Source of the DNA: Carposina sasakii
Lineage: Eukaryota > Arthropoda > Insecta > Lepidoptera > Carposinidae
Direction: 5' to 3'
DNA length: 64,000 nt
Assembly (NCBI GenBank): GCA_014607495.2
Contig: CP053167.1
Location: 5,456,001 to 5,520,000 of the forward strand
Every line of letters starts with the position of its first letter. The first letter of the stretch is position 1. Both the position numbers and the translations under genes were made by a program. The notes under the pieces are model-generated. The model had not been told where the DNA came from. It saw nothing but the letters and a program-made list of their open reading frames with translations, and ran no database searches. Below are positions 1 through 12,400 of this stretch, one piece after another.

Positions 1-167
1 TATAAATACGCACCATATAATTTGAGCGCTAACTCTCAAGACCTTTTCATACTATACTCGTATGTGAGTTTTTGAATTTGGTCAAATTATGTGCTATGGT
101 TTTATCGCATGATCTATAAATCAAATAACAACAACAATAGAAGAGATCCTTAAATAATCATGACATT

Positions 168-297
168 AAAGTTATTAATAAAGAAATGGAAAAATTCCTC
201 ACCCGGGTGGGAATCGAACCCACGACGCATTCCGTGCAAGTGCTCTTACCACTGAGCTACCGGGTCAATTACTCGGATGACGAATTTTACCATCTTA
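168..297 (-). mobile_element. tRNA-derived SINE, family A, copy 1
   Basis: On the minus strand a tRNA-like head carries an A box (TAGCTCAGTGG) and a B box (GGTTCGATTCC), followed by a short body and the tail TTAATAA. A T-arm-like hairpin is present, but the anticodon arm is poorly paired and the head is fused to a SINE body, so it is not a working tRNA gene. The same unit recurs at 4856-4983 and 11866-11997. Confidence 0.8.
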
Positions 298-1101
298 AAA
301 AAGTTAAATTACATTAAAGTTGTCCCGTAATTTTGTTATTTGTTTATAGTTGGTTATGTGTAAGCGAGTTTACAAACTAGGCGCATAATTACACATTTTA
401 ATTTTAATTTAACATCATTTAAAATTACTGCCCCTTTCAGGTGTTGAAAACTTTGAGATACATTAATAACCAATTAGAAAAATGCTAGAAGTACATTTAC
501 TGCCTGTAGTCTAGTCAGTGTAGAGTAAGTTTTGAGATCAGTAGTTCTGAGCCCGCGGGTACTCAGTACTCCACAACTTTCTTCCTGAGCCGGTCTTTTA
601 ATTTTGCGAAAAAATATTTAGAAGCTCTGGTCTAGATTATTATGCTAAAATGTTGCCATTTAAGACGTATTCAACGTAGAGTTCCTAAAAATGCGTCTAG
701 TTTTAAACTTGCAATACGCCCCTCACTTTATAATGAAAAGAGGAAATAGGTTTAAAAAAAACGCTTAAATAACGAATCTGTCAATGTAGTCTTCATCGTG
801 TTTGAAAACTATTTTTGATGCGTATATTCTCACAGGTTAATTTGAGAATTATGATTGTTTAGTTCATCAGTAGGTTTATCGCGATTACTTGTGCCAAGAA
901 GACGCTGAGACGGGAAAGCCAGATGAAGTAATTACAAAAATAATCCGACATTTGTATAGTACTGTAGTTTTATAATGACATATTTTTGTACCCTCAATTT
1001 GCTTAATTTATTAAACTAAAACGAGCTGTTCTATATGTTGATACCTTTTTTATTCATTCTCGTCTCTATTGTAGGCACAGTAAGCGCGGAATTTTGAATA
1101 A
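298..1101. other. Intergenic, no gene seen
   Basis: AT-rich sequence with no long frame, splice-flanked coding block or recognisable repeat head. Confidence 0.6.
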
Positions 1102-1259
1102 GGGTGCGTTTCTATTTAGGTGAAGCTAGGCTGGACAGGAATTGACCAATGGCAATACGAGAGGAATAAAATTGCCCGTTAGCTTTTTGGAACATTTTGA
1201 TTGGTCCATGAAGGCACTCTATTTCACCTCCCCGCGTCATCTTAATAGAAATGCACACT
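1102..1259. mobile_element. Short MITE with terminal inverted repeats
   Basis: The left end GGGTGCGTTTCTATTTAG matches the reverse complement of the right end CTTAATAGAAATGCACAC with a few mismatches. The interior is about 120 bp and non-coding. The superfamily is not assignable from what is visible. Confidence 0.55.
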
Positions 1260-1540
1260 AAGAATGGTTATACCCGATCACTAGTTTTGAATCGTTCTAA
1301 GAGTTTTTGATTGTTTTCCTATATTTTTTGTGGAATTTGTGAAGTATTTTGTTGTCTTATAATTTTATATTTAAGAATAGACTTTGGGAGGCGACTGGTA
1401 TAAACACTATGTATTGTTGATTTAAACGAATTTTTATGGCACTGTATTTCCGAGTATTTACCAACCTAAATAAATACTTTACTTCTGAAAATGATGTCAC
1501 ATGTATCTAAAACTAGTTTACTTCAAGTGCCCTTTAATGT

Positions 1541-2310
1541 CGTAACTATGTATTCGTTTACATAGTTTTTATGCTGGTTGTACTTTATATAGCCTTAAAT
1601 AAATCGTATGGGTGCTTCTGATCGCATTCTCCAAGTCATAAGTGTCCTCTTTTGCCACTCGTAGATGGTTTACTTATAAACCTTGAAATATTGGTTTTCT
1701 CTCGTCTGTATAGTAACCAGGCGTTGACTGTCACCATATCTATCATATGGAAAAATATCCGATGTTTCTTGACCTTATCTGGATCCGAATAGCCAAGAAG
1801 AGCATCCAATAAGCGGTTTTTATAAAAGCAATACTGCATTTCTCAATGTTACTCATGTATTGTTTATAATTACTTATCATGTTAACAGTTTCATCCAGTA
1901 GGTTTATTAGAAAACTTAGTAGCTGAGATGAGGCTTTTATATCTCTAGTTTACATAATTTGAATTACCTTGTCTAATATTTCTTTATAGAAATCATTCCC
2001 GTTCAGTATTGGTTTAAATGTACAAACTTTTATTGTACATATTATTCTCGTTGATGGTAATTGGTGTCATGTTATACTCCTACTTAACCGATACTTAGTT
2101 CGATCCAACTTGAGAATACAAATTATAGTCGCAATTTTAATTTATTGCTAAGGAGTGATTTACACCACTTAACCGATTATAATAAAATTCGCACACCATG
2201 TGCAGTTCGATCCAAAGACGGACTCCTACACCACTTAACCGATATGCTATTCGATGTAATAAGTTCACATCCTGTTATACAGTTGTAGTGTACATGTCAA
2301 GCTACAATTC
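1541..2310. repeat. Direct repeat, copy 1 (piggyBac remnant region)
   Basis: Long stretches are nearly identical to 3196-3700, including the block TTAACAGTTTCATCCAGTAG. The shared sequence includes the end of the transposase C-terminal remnant and non-coding DNA. The second copy lacks about 100-150 bp that this copy has, so the two are diverged copies of one element. Confidence 0.75.
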
Positions 2311-2758
2311 AATTTCCACGTTTAGCGTAAAAATTGTTCCAATTCTTTTATAGTAATAGTACTGAGGTCGTTTTTCGATGGCATATTTATTGGTTTGTTG
2401 GTAGATATGTGCAAAAATTTCATCAGTAAACAAATATTTGAAAATCTGTAATGGTAAAGCCGTTCTAAAGTTAAATCTCCAGTAAATAGTAATTCAGACT
2501 CATCCCTAAAAATCCGTCTCTCCATCGAGGCTTTTCAGCCCTTACAGCCCTCGTTGAAGTGGAGGGCAATTGAGATAAAGGTACATTATCTTCAGGTTCA
2601 GACTCCGATTCATCAGATTCTGGAACATATCGAGGTGGTAGAGCCTTTCGGCCTCTATTTCTCCGATGTTCGTCATCTGATAGATCTTCGTCCAAACTGT
2701 CGTCCGGAAAATCATTGATTATCGTATGGATACCCCCATAAAACCTACGCGGGTCCAT
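1636..2758 (-). pseudogene. piggyBac-like transposase remnant, internally deleted
   Basis: The N-terminal part (2758 down to about 2470) starts MDPRRFYGG, is rich in Asp/Glu/Ser (for example EDLSDDE, SESEPED) and ends near PRWRDG. This is the acidic lead-in typical of PGBD-like transposases. After a frameshift, 2440-2320 reads FTDEIFAHI and QQTNKYA, the conserved start of the piggyBac core. The C-terminal part (1839-1636) reads HRIFFHMIDMVTVNAWLLYR, the family's conserved late helix. The middle, which would hold the catalytic aspartates, is replaced by non-coding AT-rich DNA (1840-2320). At least one frameshift and a large deletion make it non-functional. An acceptor-like TTGCAG lies just before the start. 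The family assignment rests on motif recognition only. Confidence 0.75.
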
Positions 2759-3195
2759 TTCGGCAAGTTTTCTGCAATAATATTTATATATAAGTAAATA
2801 ACAATCATTGTAAAAGACACGATAGAAAACGAGACATTTCTGCATGTTGTTCCAAATTTGATCCATACCATTAAATATGAATAACTTTTATTATTTTATA
2901 TATAAAGTGATAAATCCTTACCTTACACTAATCTCTAGTGTTGTTTCTTACTATTTTATTTATTTGATAACAGAACACGTATTTTATATTTATTTCACAA
3001 TTAAAAAAACTGAATGCGCGTTTTACTGGTCGCAACCTGTTGCTGTACCGATTTTGTTCATAAAATATATCGCTAGATGACGCTGTTCTGAGGAACGTCA
3101 ATTATTTGGTACGTCATGCACAAAACGACAAAAAAGATATTCTATAGCAGAAATTATGGTTTGGTCTAAATATGACCCACAATGCGGTAAATGTC

Positions 3196-3700
3196 ATAAC
3201 TATGTATTCGTTTACATAGTTTTTATGCTGGTTGTACTTTATATAGCCTTAAATAAATCGTATGGGTGCTTAGTGATCGGGTGTCGTATTACTTATATTG
3301 AAATATTGGTTTTCTCTACAATTTTAAGACTGTTTTGGAGATTGCGGTTTTTATAAAAGCAATACTCATTTCTCAATGTTACTCATGTGTTTATAATTAC
3401 TTATCATGTTAACAGTTTCATCCAGTAGGTTTATTAGAAAACTTAGTAGCTGAGATGAGGCTTTTATATCTCTAGTTTACATAATTTGAATTACCTTGTC
3501 TAATATTCATACATTCCCGTTCAGTATTGGTTTAAATGTACAAACTTTTCATATTATTCATTGGATTTATACACTTCATACTTAGAGGAATACAACATAG
3601 AAGGAGTGATTTAAATAAAATCAGTCTCTAAAACGGGATATGCTATTATGTAATAAGTTCACATCCTGCAGTTGTAGTGTACATAAGCTAGTTTAGCGTA
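3196..3700. repeat. Direct repeat, copy 2 (piggyBac remnant region)
   Basis: Diverged and shortened second copy of 1541-2310, in the same orientation. It lacks the HRIFFHMID-coding segment. The pair flanks the N-terminal transposase fragment. Confidence 0.7.
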
Positions 3701-4855
3701 AAAACATAAGAGTGCGCGTAGTAGGTTCTATGTTGTATTATTCTAAGAGCTCATTACTACACGCTTCATTTTAAATTCTAAAGTATAGTTATAGAAGTTC
3801 GGAATTTAGAAAGTTTTGACGTGTCCTAAATTGTCTTAGGACATATTATATTATTTCCTGACAGTCCGTACAGAGTATGATTCAAACGTTCATTCAGAAT
3901 GAGTTTAATGCCTGCTTGACGCCAACACTTTGTGGGAATGCTATTGTCTAACTAATATAATAAAAACTCACAGTAATTCACATGATACCGCTGCATTCAT
4001 GTGTAAGGGCCCTTAAGTTTATTAGCCACCGTATGGTGTATAATGATTTTGAATCTATGGGTCATATTCTGACACGGGATTTATTTATTACTTGTGTGTG
4101 AGCAATAACCATTTTAGGGCATTTTTCAAAAAATTGTAGTGTCCCAGTAACTTAGTTTTTACCGGTTAGGTTAATACATAATTATTATTCTCTCTGTAGT
4201 AAAAGATTTTTGCTTTTTATGAATATTGACTCAGTCTTCATAATATTATTGTTGTGAGCATTTATTTATTGTATGTAAATTAAATGTAATAAATCATAAT
4301 GTAATAATAAAGTTCATACAACATTATGTATTTTGTTTTGATTTACATAAAAACCAATATACTTGTGTGTCTGACGCTAACCTTCCTCAGGAATGCTACT
4401 GAATGCTACTTTGTGAATGATTTTACGATATGTGAGTTTGATGAGTACTGGGATGTGATGTGGCCTATATTCCACGACTTATGATGATCCCTGAAGGAGT
4501 AGAGACCAAGCAAAGAGAGGTAGCACGTAGCAGGTCCAAGCAAAGGCTTGTGGGGTAAAATGCTGTTGACTGTTTTGTTGTAGTATTAAAATTGTAGCCG
4601 AGAAAGTTGATGCTAAGAACTCGATCTCCCTCTGGGCTCTGGGAAATTGAAACATTGTGTTGTGCATGGTGCATGTACTTAGTTTGTGATGTACAGAATC
4701 AAAGAATATACTTACTCTCTAACGAGAGTACAGAATAAATCAACTTATGCATGGCAGGTGACATTAGGGACAAGTAACATAGTTGCATGCTTTGACTGGA
4801 TCTTCTTGACTAGCCTCTTTCTATTTATATGCCATCACATAAACAGAGGAGAATT
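3701..4855. other. Intergenic, no gene seen
   Basis: No supported coding region. Short frames at 4465-4674 (minus) overlap one another and match nothing I recognise. Confidence 0.55.
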
Positions 4856-4983
4856 ATAAAATTATTAATAAAGAAAATGGAAAAAATTCTTCACCCGAGT
4901 GGGAATGGAACCCACGACCACTGCATACCGTGCTAGTTGCTCTAACCACTGAGCTACCGGGTCACTTACTCGGATGACGAATT
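4856..4983 (-). mobile_element. tRNA-derived SINE, family A, copy 2
   Basis: Same unit as 168-297. The minus strand reads flank, GACCCGGTAGCTCAGTGG head, B box with one mismatch, then the A-rich tail ending TTAATAAT. Confidence 0.8.
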
Positions 4984-5960
4984 ACGAGGAGAATTACTTG
5001 AGGATAACTATATGTGTTTGTAAGCAAATACTGAAATAACTAGGCTCGGTTATGGCAGTAGGTATTACATGTTAAGCGTAGTCTCATATTAACAAATCCA
5101 AAAATGTGCATTTCAAGCATAAGAAACAAACATGGCTGAAAACATTAATGTTTTTTGCTTATCCTTTGAGATAAAAGAAAAAAAACTTGACGTCGTCATG
5201 ACGTCATTTATACATTAGAGATGTGCTGTTGCGGGATAACTCGAGTGTCAAGATTAAATGAGTAGGGACGTTGTTATTCAAACGGGAACTTAAGCAAAAA
5301 TAACGCCACCCGAATTTTATTTTAATCGGTTTAAGAGTTTAGGCGTGATTGCGGAACATACTTGAGAAAGGTTTTTTACACAGAAACAACCGAAGCCCGG
5401 ACGAATTTAGTTTTTTTTACCGAATGTTAATGTTATGGTAGTTGAGACCATCCCGAAATCCAAATATTTCAATCAATCAATCAATATGTTTATTTGCTCA
5501 AATATGTGTATATATACATGTTATTATTTGTATTTACAGCAAGCGTTCTACATATTTCGTCATATCTGACATGCAAATTTTTATTCCATACAATTCAACA
5601 TCAAGCAGGCATTAGTTAGTATTTACCTATGTAATATCAATACAAATCAGTCTATTGGATAATGTGTTTTTGTTCAAATGCCTTAGGAAAGCAATGACAG
5701 CCACTATTGTCATGTTATAGTTATGGTTAAATCATCTATTAAAAAATATTATTGTATCCGGCACAATGGTGGCCATCAAACAAAATTATATTGAATTGAA
5801 TTTATCAATAGATGCATGCATTATACCCCCACGAGTGCCAGTGTACATATATTACATTAATGTGTTTGTAAATAGGGAAAGATCAAACTCAACTCGAGTT
5901 GTTCTATTATTCGGTCCATTTCGAGTATATCAATTTGATAGATGAGTTGTTGTTTGTTTG
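4984..5960. other. Intergenic, simple repeat only
   Basis: No gene seen. A short (CAAT)n run lies near 5471-5487, and the AT-rich sequence after it resembles a LINE 3' tail in reverse. Confidence 0.5.
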
Positions 5961-6366
5961 TTTGTTTAGTTTATCCCGAAGGAAAGGCAAGGGGAACTAA
6001 GCCCATACAGCCATTTTCTTTAGTAAATGATTTCTGAATTTATGATGGATGATAATGATGATGATGAATGGAAACGTCGGAAAAATCCTCAAGAACAAGT
6101 GTAAAGTTAGTCAAAATTAAAAATAATTGCAGAAACAACTTACATGGGCCCATGAAGAGATCGTATTCCGGCTAAAGTTTTACTCAGCTTACCTGTGTAT
6201 AAAACCATGCACACGCACTAGATTCACATCACAAGTAATCAAAATACAACTTATTTACCAGAAAACATCACTTTACAGACACATGCAAGCCATTTACAAA
6301 TAATTTTTGATTTTCACAAGAAAATTACACCTGCACCTTTCCAGCTTTTCCCGCCGAAAGTTGATA
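5961..6366 (+). repeat. Interspersed repeat R, copy 1, abutting Top3b
   Basis: Starts TTTATCCCGAAGGAAAGGC and ends near TTCCCGCCGAAAG. Two further copies lie at 16035-16310 and 52784-53155. This copy ends only about 130 bp before the Top3b start codon, so it makes up most of the gene's proximal upstream DNA. Confidence 0.75.
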
Positions 6367-6499
6367 GATGAGGTACATAACGCACATCACTAATTTTAAT
6401 TTGACTTGACGTTTTCTTGCTGTTCGTCGTGCGGTATTTGTGCGTGATTTTGTTTGTTATTTTGTGGCAATTTGCGGCGAAATACAAATATAATTCAAC

Positions 6500-9400
6500 A
6501 TGAAAACAGCGTTAATGGTGGCTGAAAAGCCGTCATTAGCTCAAAATCTAGCAACCATCCTTAGTAATGGAAAATGTAACACAAATAAAGGTTTGTACTT
6601 CGTTCATTTCATCTTCGATTTAATTTGTTTATTCAATCAGTATATACATATTTCACTCATTAATTCATTTTAATTAGGTTCCAATGGAGCTTGTGCTGTC
6701 CACGAATGGAATGGGACCTTCAAGAATGAGAGCGTCCATTTCAAAATGACCTCAGTATGTGGTCATGTAATGAGTCTGGATTTCACTGGAAAGTATAATA
6801 ACTGGGACAAGGTAGACCCTGTGGAGTTATTCAGCTGTCCAACTGAGAAGAAAGAGGCGATGCCCCGACTACGGATACCGGCATTTCTGGCCCAGGAGGC
6901 GAGGGGATGTGACTTTCTTATATTGTGGCTTGATTGTGATAAAGAAGGAGAAAATATCTGTTTTGAGGTTAGTTCTTACCAGCTTTCTTTTATTATTGAA
7001 GTCTAATATAGACTAAGATTATATTTAAAAGTGACTAGCTGATAGGTATCTATTGTCTGTATACTTTGTAAAACTTTTATCAAAACATTGAATGATACAA
7101 ATTTTATTGTATTGAGATGAGACTGAGGCAAGACTAGAGTACTTGTGGCTTTCTTGCTTTTCTTTCATAAAATGTGACTTTTATTGCAGGTAATGGCTTG
7201 TGTGGCCCCATACATGAAAGGAGATGTTTGTTCACCATTAGTAACTTACCGAGCCCGCTTCTCAGCCATTACCGAGAAAGATATTAAAGCAGCGATGACA
7301 ACTCTTGTCAGACCTAATGAGAATGAGTCTCGCAGTGTGGATGCAAGACAGGAGCTTGATCTGCGTATTGGTTGTGCATTTACTAGGTTCCAGACTAAAT
7401 ATTTTCAAGGTGAGATTCTTTATTACTCTAAACCAGTGGTTCCCAATTAGTTTTTTCTACGTACCACTCTAAGAAAAACTTCAAACTTGCGTACCCCTTA
7501 TTGCAGGAACAATAAATAAAAGATGAAATCAGATGTATTTAGAATTTATTACCATCAAAATACAATATGCGCCGAGTACCCCTTGATGCAACCTTACGTA
7601 CCCCTGGGGGTATGTTTACCACTAATTGGGAATCGCTGCTCTAAACATATACAGCATTGGCCAAATAGAAAGTAAAGTAGAAAATAAAATATTTTAAAAA
7701 TAATGTTTTGTAAATAAAATAACAAAAAAAATGTTTGAAGTTACCTGTTTCCCAAACACCATAGATAGATGCATATCCAGTAGATACAGGTCTAAAAATA
7801 TAGAAGACAATTTATAAGTATTCATGTACATATTGTGTTTTAAGGTCGATATGGAGATTTGGATGCCTCACTGATTTCATATGGGCCCTGCCAGACACCC
7901 ACTCTAGGTTTTTGTGTGCAACGTCACGATGAGATCCAGACATTCAAACCGGAGTCCTACTGGGTTCTTCGGGTCACTGCCAGCACTTCTGAGGGTCGGG
8001 AACTGCCTCTAGAGTGGAAGAGGGTCAGGAGCTTTGAGAAAGATGTTGCTAATATGTTCCTAGCTGGCATCAAGGAAATAAAGGAAGCATTGTAAGTAAG
8101 GTCTTTCTATTTGCTAAAGTGAGTAACAATTTGGACTTACTGGACTTTATTAGAATGACTTCAGAGTGTCAGTTTGACATTTTGAGTTTGGTGAAAACTT
8201 TTAATGTTGTATCTTATTGATTGAATATTGTATCTTGTATGCACAAATCATACTAATATTATAAATGAGACTGCAGAATCTTTACACACAAGCTAGGAAA
8301 TAGATTTTGATGAACTTTGAAAATAGTTCATATAGTCACAGTCACATGAATATGAAGATGTGGTTATAAACTAGTATTTCATTCTGAGGTATTTCGTCAA
8401 ATGTCACGACGCACCATAAGTCATTAGTCTTGTAAGTAACTAAAGGTATTTCACAAGGAATTTTGATAGTTGAGTTTGCTTTTTCAATTACTTTACAGAG
8501 TGATTGATGTAAAAGCGAAGGAAAAGCTAAAGTCCCGTCCGACAGCTCTCAACACGGTGGAATTAATGAGGGTTGCCAGCTCAGGGCTAGGCATGGGTCC
8601 ACATCATGCTATGCAGGTACTATAATAAAAAAATAAAATAAACTATACAGGATGATTTTTGGGCGTCAACGTTCCCGAAAACTACGGAATCTCCTCATCA
8701 TCACGATCATTTTTCTCCATGTGCTGGATATACCTGGGAAGTATCGGTTTCCAAAATATTAGGGTCCAAAGTTGAGTAAATAGACTGCGTTTTTCTGCAT
8801 AAATGCACATAGACGCGTGTAGCAAGATTTTCAACGAGAAATAATTAATATCTATCTATGAAAAAACTAGCATAAACACTGGACTCTATAAATTACGCCC
8901 GATTAAGTAATAAAAAAAAAAAAAATTGTTTCCCAGCATTTTTTTTCATATAAACTTACTTTATTTGATGTATAGAGTATGTACCCTGTATATAAATAAA
9001 TAGATTCTATAGCTATGACATACATACACACAGAGCTGTGTTTCCGACATGTAGCTAGACTGCGGTATCATAAAGGAGACCTCACTCACAGCCACATTTA
9101 GAACAGATGTAAATGATCGATCAGTGACAAGTTGCTAGTTTATGTATTGCAATGGCTACATGTTAAACTTATTATTGTAAAGGTATGATTCCGAGCTAAG
9201 CAGCACGCTGCACTGCTGCCGCAGCAGTGTTGTGCTGTTTGTGGTGATCGTATACTTGTCAAACAAAACTTTCACATAGGTGCTGCCACTGCAGTGCTGC
9301 CGCGACATTGCTGCGTAGCTTGGAATATACTCTCATATAAACCTGTAGAAAATGTATGCAGACCAGTATTGCTGCGGCAGCAATGCTGCTTAGCTCGGAA

Positions 9401-12400
9401 TCATACCTTAAATAGATCCCTGTTGAATTTGTAGGTGAATTAAAATGAAATCTTCAGTACACTGATCTAATGGACGATTCTCCTGTTTAATATAAAATTT
9501 TGCAATAGTCTTTAAAAGTTTATCGTTAAGATATGAATTGTTTCCAAATTGTTTATTGTTTTTTTTTGTCATGTACTTACTAATCTACCAATTTACCAAC
9601 ACCTATGTATATTGGTATTGTTTCAGATTGCTGAGCGTTTATACACACAAGGTTATATTTCATATCCCCGAACTGAAACAACCAGCTATTCTGAAAATTT
9701 CGATTTAGTGTGAGTACTAAATGTGCCGTGTAGTGACGGCAGAGTAGAGTAACACCACCCCATGTCTGCCCGTAGCTATCGTAAAAGGCGTTTAAGGGTT
9801 TCTGAGAGGTGGACAGCAGTACCTCCCGTGTTGACTACATAGTCCGATAGTCCACATGCCCAATGTGGTAATTATGAGAAAATCCCTCTATGGAAGCTTT
9901 GTAGCGTGTCCTGGGGGAGACCTACGTCCAGACATTTTATTGAGTTGAGAGTAACAAACTAACTTAATGTAAAATCAAGTATTACTTGACTGTCAATTAG
10001 AATCATACATACATATATACTTAGAACCACATGGTGCCACTTCTGACCAATTTTAAAGGTAAAGTTGAGATATACATGTTCAGTTAGTAGTGACAGGTGG
10101 TCAGCCCATCGCCTACAAAACACCAAGACCCTCTTGTCCCTCTACTGACTTGTACAGTATTACAATAATTTTAATTTTATCTTGTAAAATGAGTTAAAAT
10201 AAATAACTTGATGATACTTTCTTGTCAAACTTGTCCTAACTGGCCCCCTGATTACCTAATTTGCAGTAGCAGAGCCGAAAAAATGCGATAGCGAAATAGT
10301 GTGTGCGTGCGCGCAACGAGCGCTCGGCGTCCTTCCGTGCACCTCGTCGTCGTCCAAGCACACAAATTCACAATTTTCGCTATCTCATTGCTTCGACCAG
10401 GGGGCATATTTATGTATAATCTGATCCTATTTCGACAGGGGTTCGTTAAAACTGCAGCAGCACTCCCCTAAATGGGGCGCGGAGGTGCGAGCCTTACTGG
10501 CCGCGGGGATCAACCGGCCCAAAAAGGGACATGATGCGGGCGACCACCCGCCCATCACGCCCATGAAACTGGCCAGTTAGTATGGAATAGAATAGAGTAG
10601 AATAAAATACATATTATAGACGGCTGTGTTCCCAAAATGCAGCTCGAACTGCAGGATCATAGTCACGTGACAAATTGCTAGCTTACATACATACATACAT
10701 AACCTCACGCCTATATCCCATAGGTGTAGGCAGAGACTACAGATCTCCATTTAGTACGTTCCAAACATACCTCTTTCGCCTCATCCACATTCATTAACAT
10801 CTTCATACATGCTCGCCGGTTTCGGGTGCTCTTGACTAGCCCTTTTTTTAGCACATCCCCAAGTTGGTCTATGTAGGTTCGTCTAGGACAGTTTCCCAAA
10901 AATTTTTTTCTCATAGACCCCTTTCAAAAGTTTACTGTTTCTGGTGGACCCCCTACAGGCCTATACCACATACAAATTAATTGTAAACCCCATTTTTTTA
11001 CGCCAACGTAGACCCCCATTGAGTCTCCTATGGACCCCTGGGGGTCCACCTAGACCACTTTGGGAACCACTGGTCTAGGACGACCTGTCCCAGCATTGCC
11101 ATTCACTACTGCCATATATATCTCTTTCGTTAATCGTCTTCCATCCATCCTTTCCACATGTCCAAACCATCGAAGCATACCTTTCTCTATCCTTGTCACT
11201 AATTGCTAGCTTATCGCCTGAGAAAATGCCTGAGTTCCTTCGACTCCTACCACATGCACGGTAGGAGATGCAGCTGATGTATTATAGTGAAGCCCCGCAT
11301 CATACGCACTCTTACGTGCACATACACATATTTGATCGCACAGACACATATTTAGCATATCGAGTACCTTTTATCTTTCCAGGATATATAAATACGTTTA
11401 TATTCCCCCACAGCGGAAGCGGAACTAGAAAGCGACATGTGGCGTATATACGACTACATAACGCGACACTTCATCGGCACGCTGTCGCGCGACTGTCGGT
11501 ACCTGTCTACCACCATCACCTTCAAGATCGGCTCCGAGACCTTCCATTATACTGGGAATACTCTGGTGGATGCTGGGTATACGGAGATCATGCATTGGCA
11601 GGTTGGTTTAAGGTTACTCGAAGACATACTCCTATTGTAGAACACTCCGTATTACAAAACGGCCAGGCATTTTGAATATAATGAATAAAAATCACACGGT
11701 CTACAACTACATTCGCGATGGGAAATAATTTCTGAACACCTAGCAAGTAATATGTACGCATATACTGCTACTAAACTAAACAATATCTGAACACCCACTA
11801 TACAAATATGTACCTACATAGTTGCTATCCTGAAACCCATATGTATAAAACCATATATTATAAAATTATTAATAAAGAAATGGAAAAAATTCTTCACCCG
11901 AGTGGGAATCGAACCCACGACCACTGCATACCGTGCCAGCCGCTCTAACCACTGAGCTACCGGGTCAATTACTCGTATGACGAATTTTACCATCTCTTTT
12001 CTAAATTACATATTGGCAACGTTATTTTTCATCCCGATAGCTATACACTAGCCAAATCTCGGCAAACAAAGCTGAATCCCTCAGCGCAATGTTTAAAGAT
12101 GAAACGATCAACCATATCCTAACGGATGTCGAATGTCAATATTATAAACCAAAACGAGATACGTACTACCTAAGTGGCTCTTTTTTGCATCCAAAGTAAA
12201 ACGCAGTAATAGTTATCACTGTATTTCTCGTTACGAGGGCAGATGTCAGATAGTGTTGCTGGTCATAAAGTAATAGCAGGAATATGATGGTCTGTACCTT
12301 ATTTGCAGTAGCAGAGCCTCTGTCGCTTTTCTGCAAGTTATGTAAATCAGCCTACGGACTTTAATCACCAATAACGTATTGCAGGCGTTCGGTAAAGACG

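Noticed and set aside
190..270. Possible functional tRNA gene (minus strand)
   Set aside because: A and B boxes are fine, but the anticodon arm is poorly paired and the same unit with the same tail repeats several times, so it is a SINE.
11268..11675. 135-codon plus frame
   Set aside because: Overlaps Top3b exon 8 in another frame, with no family signal.
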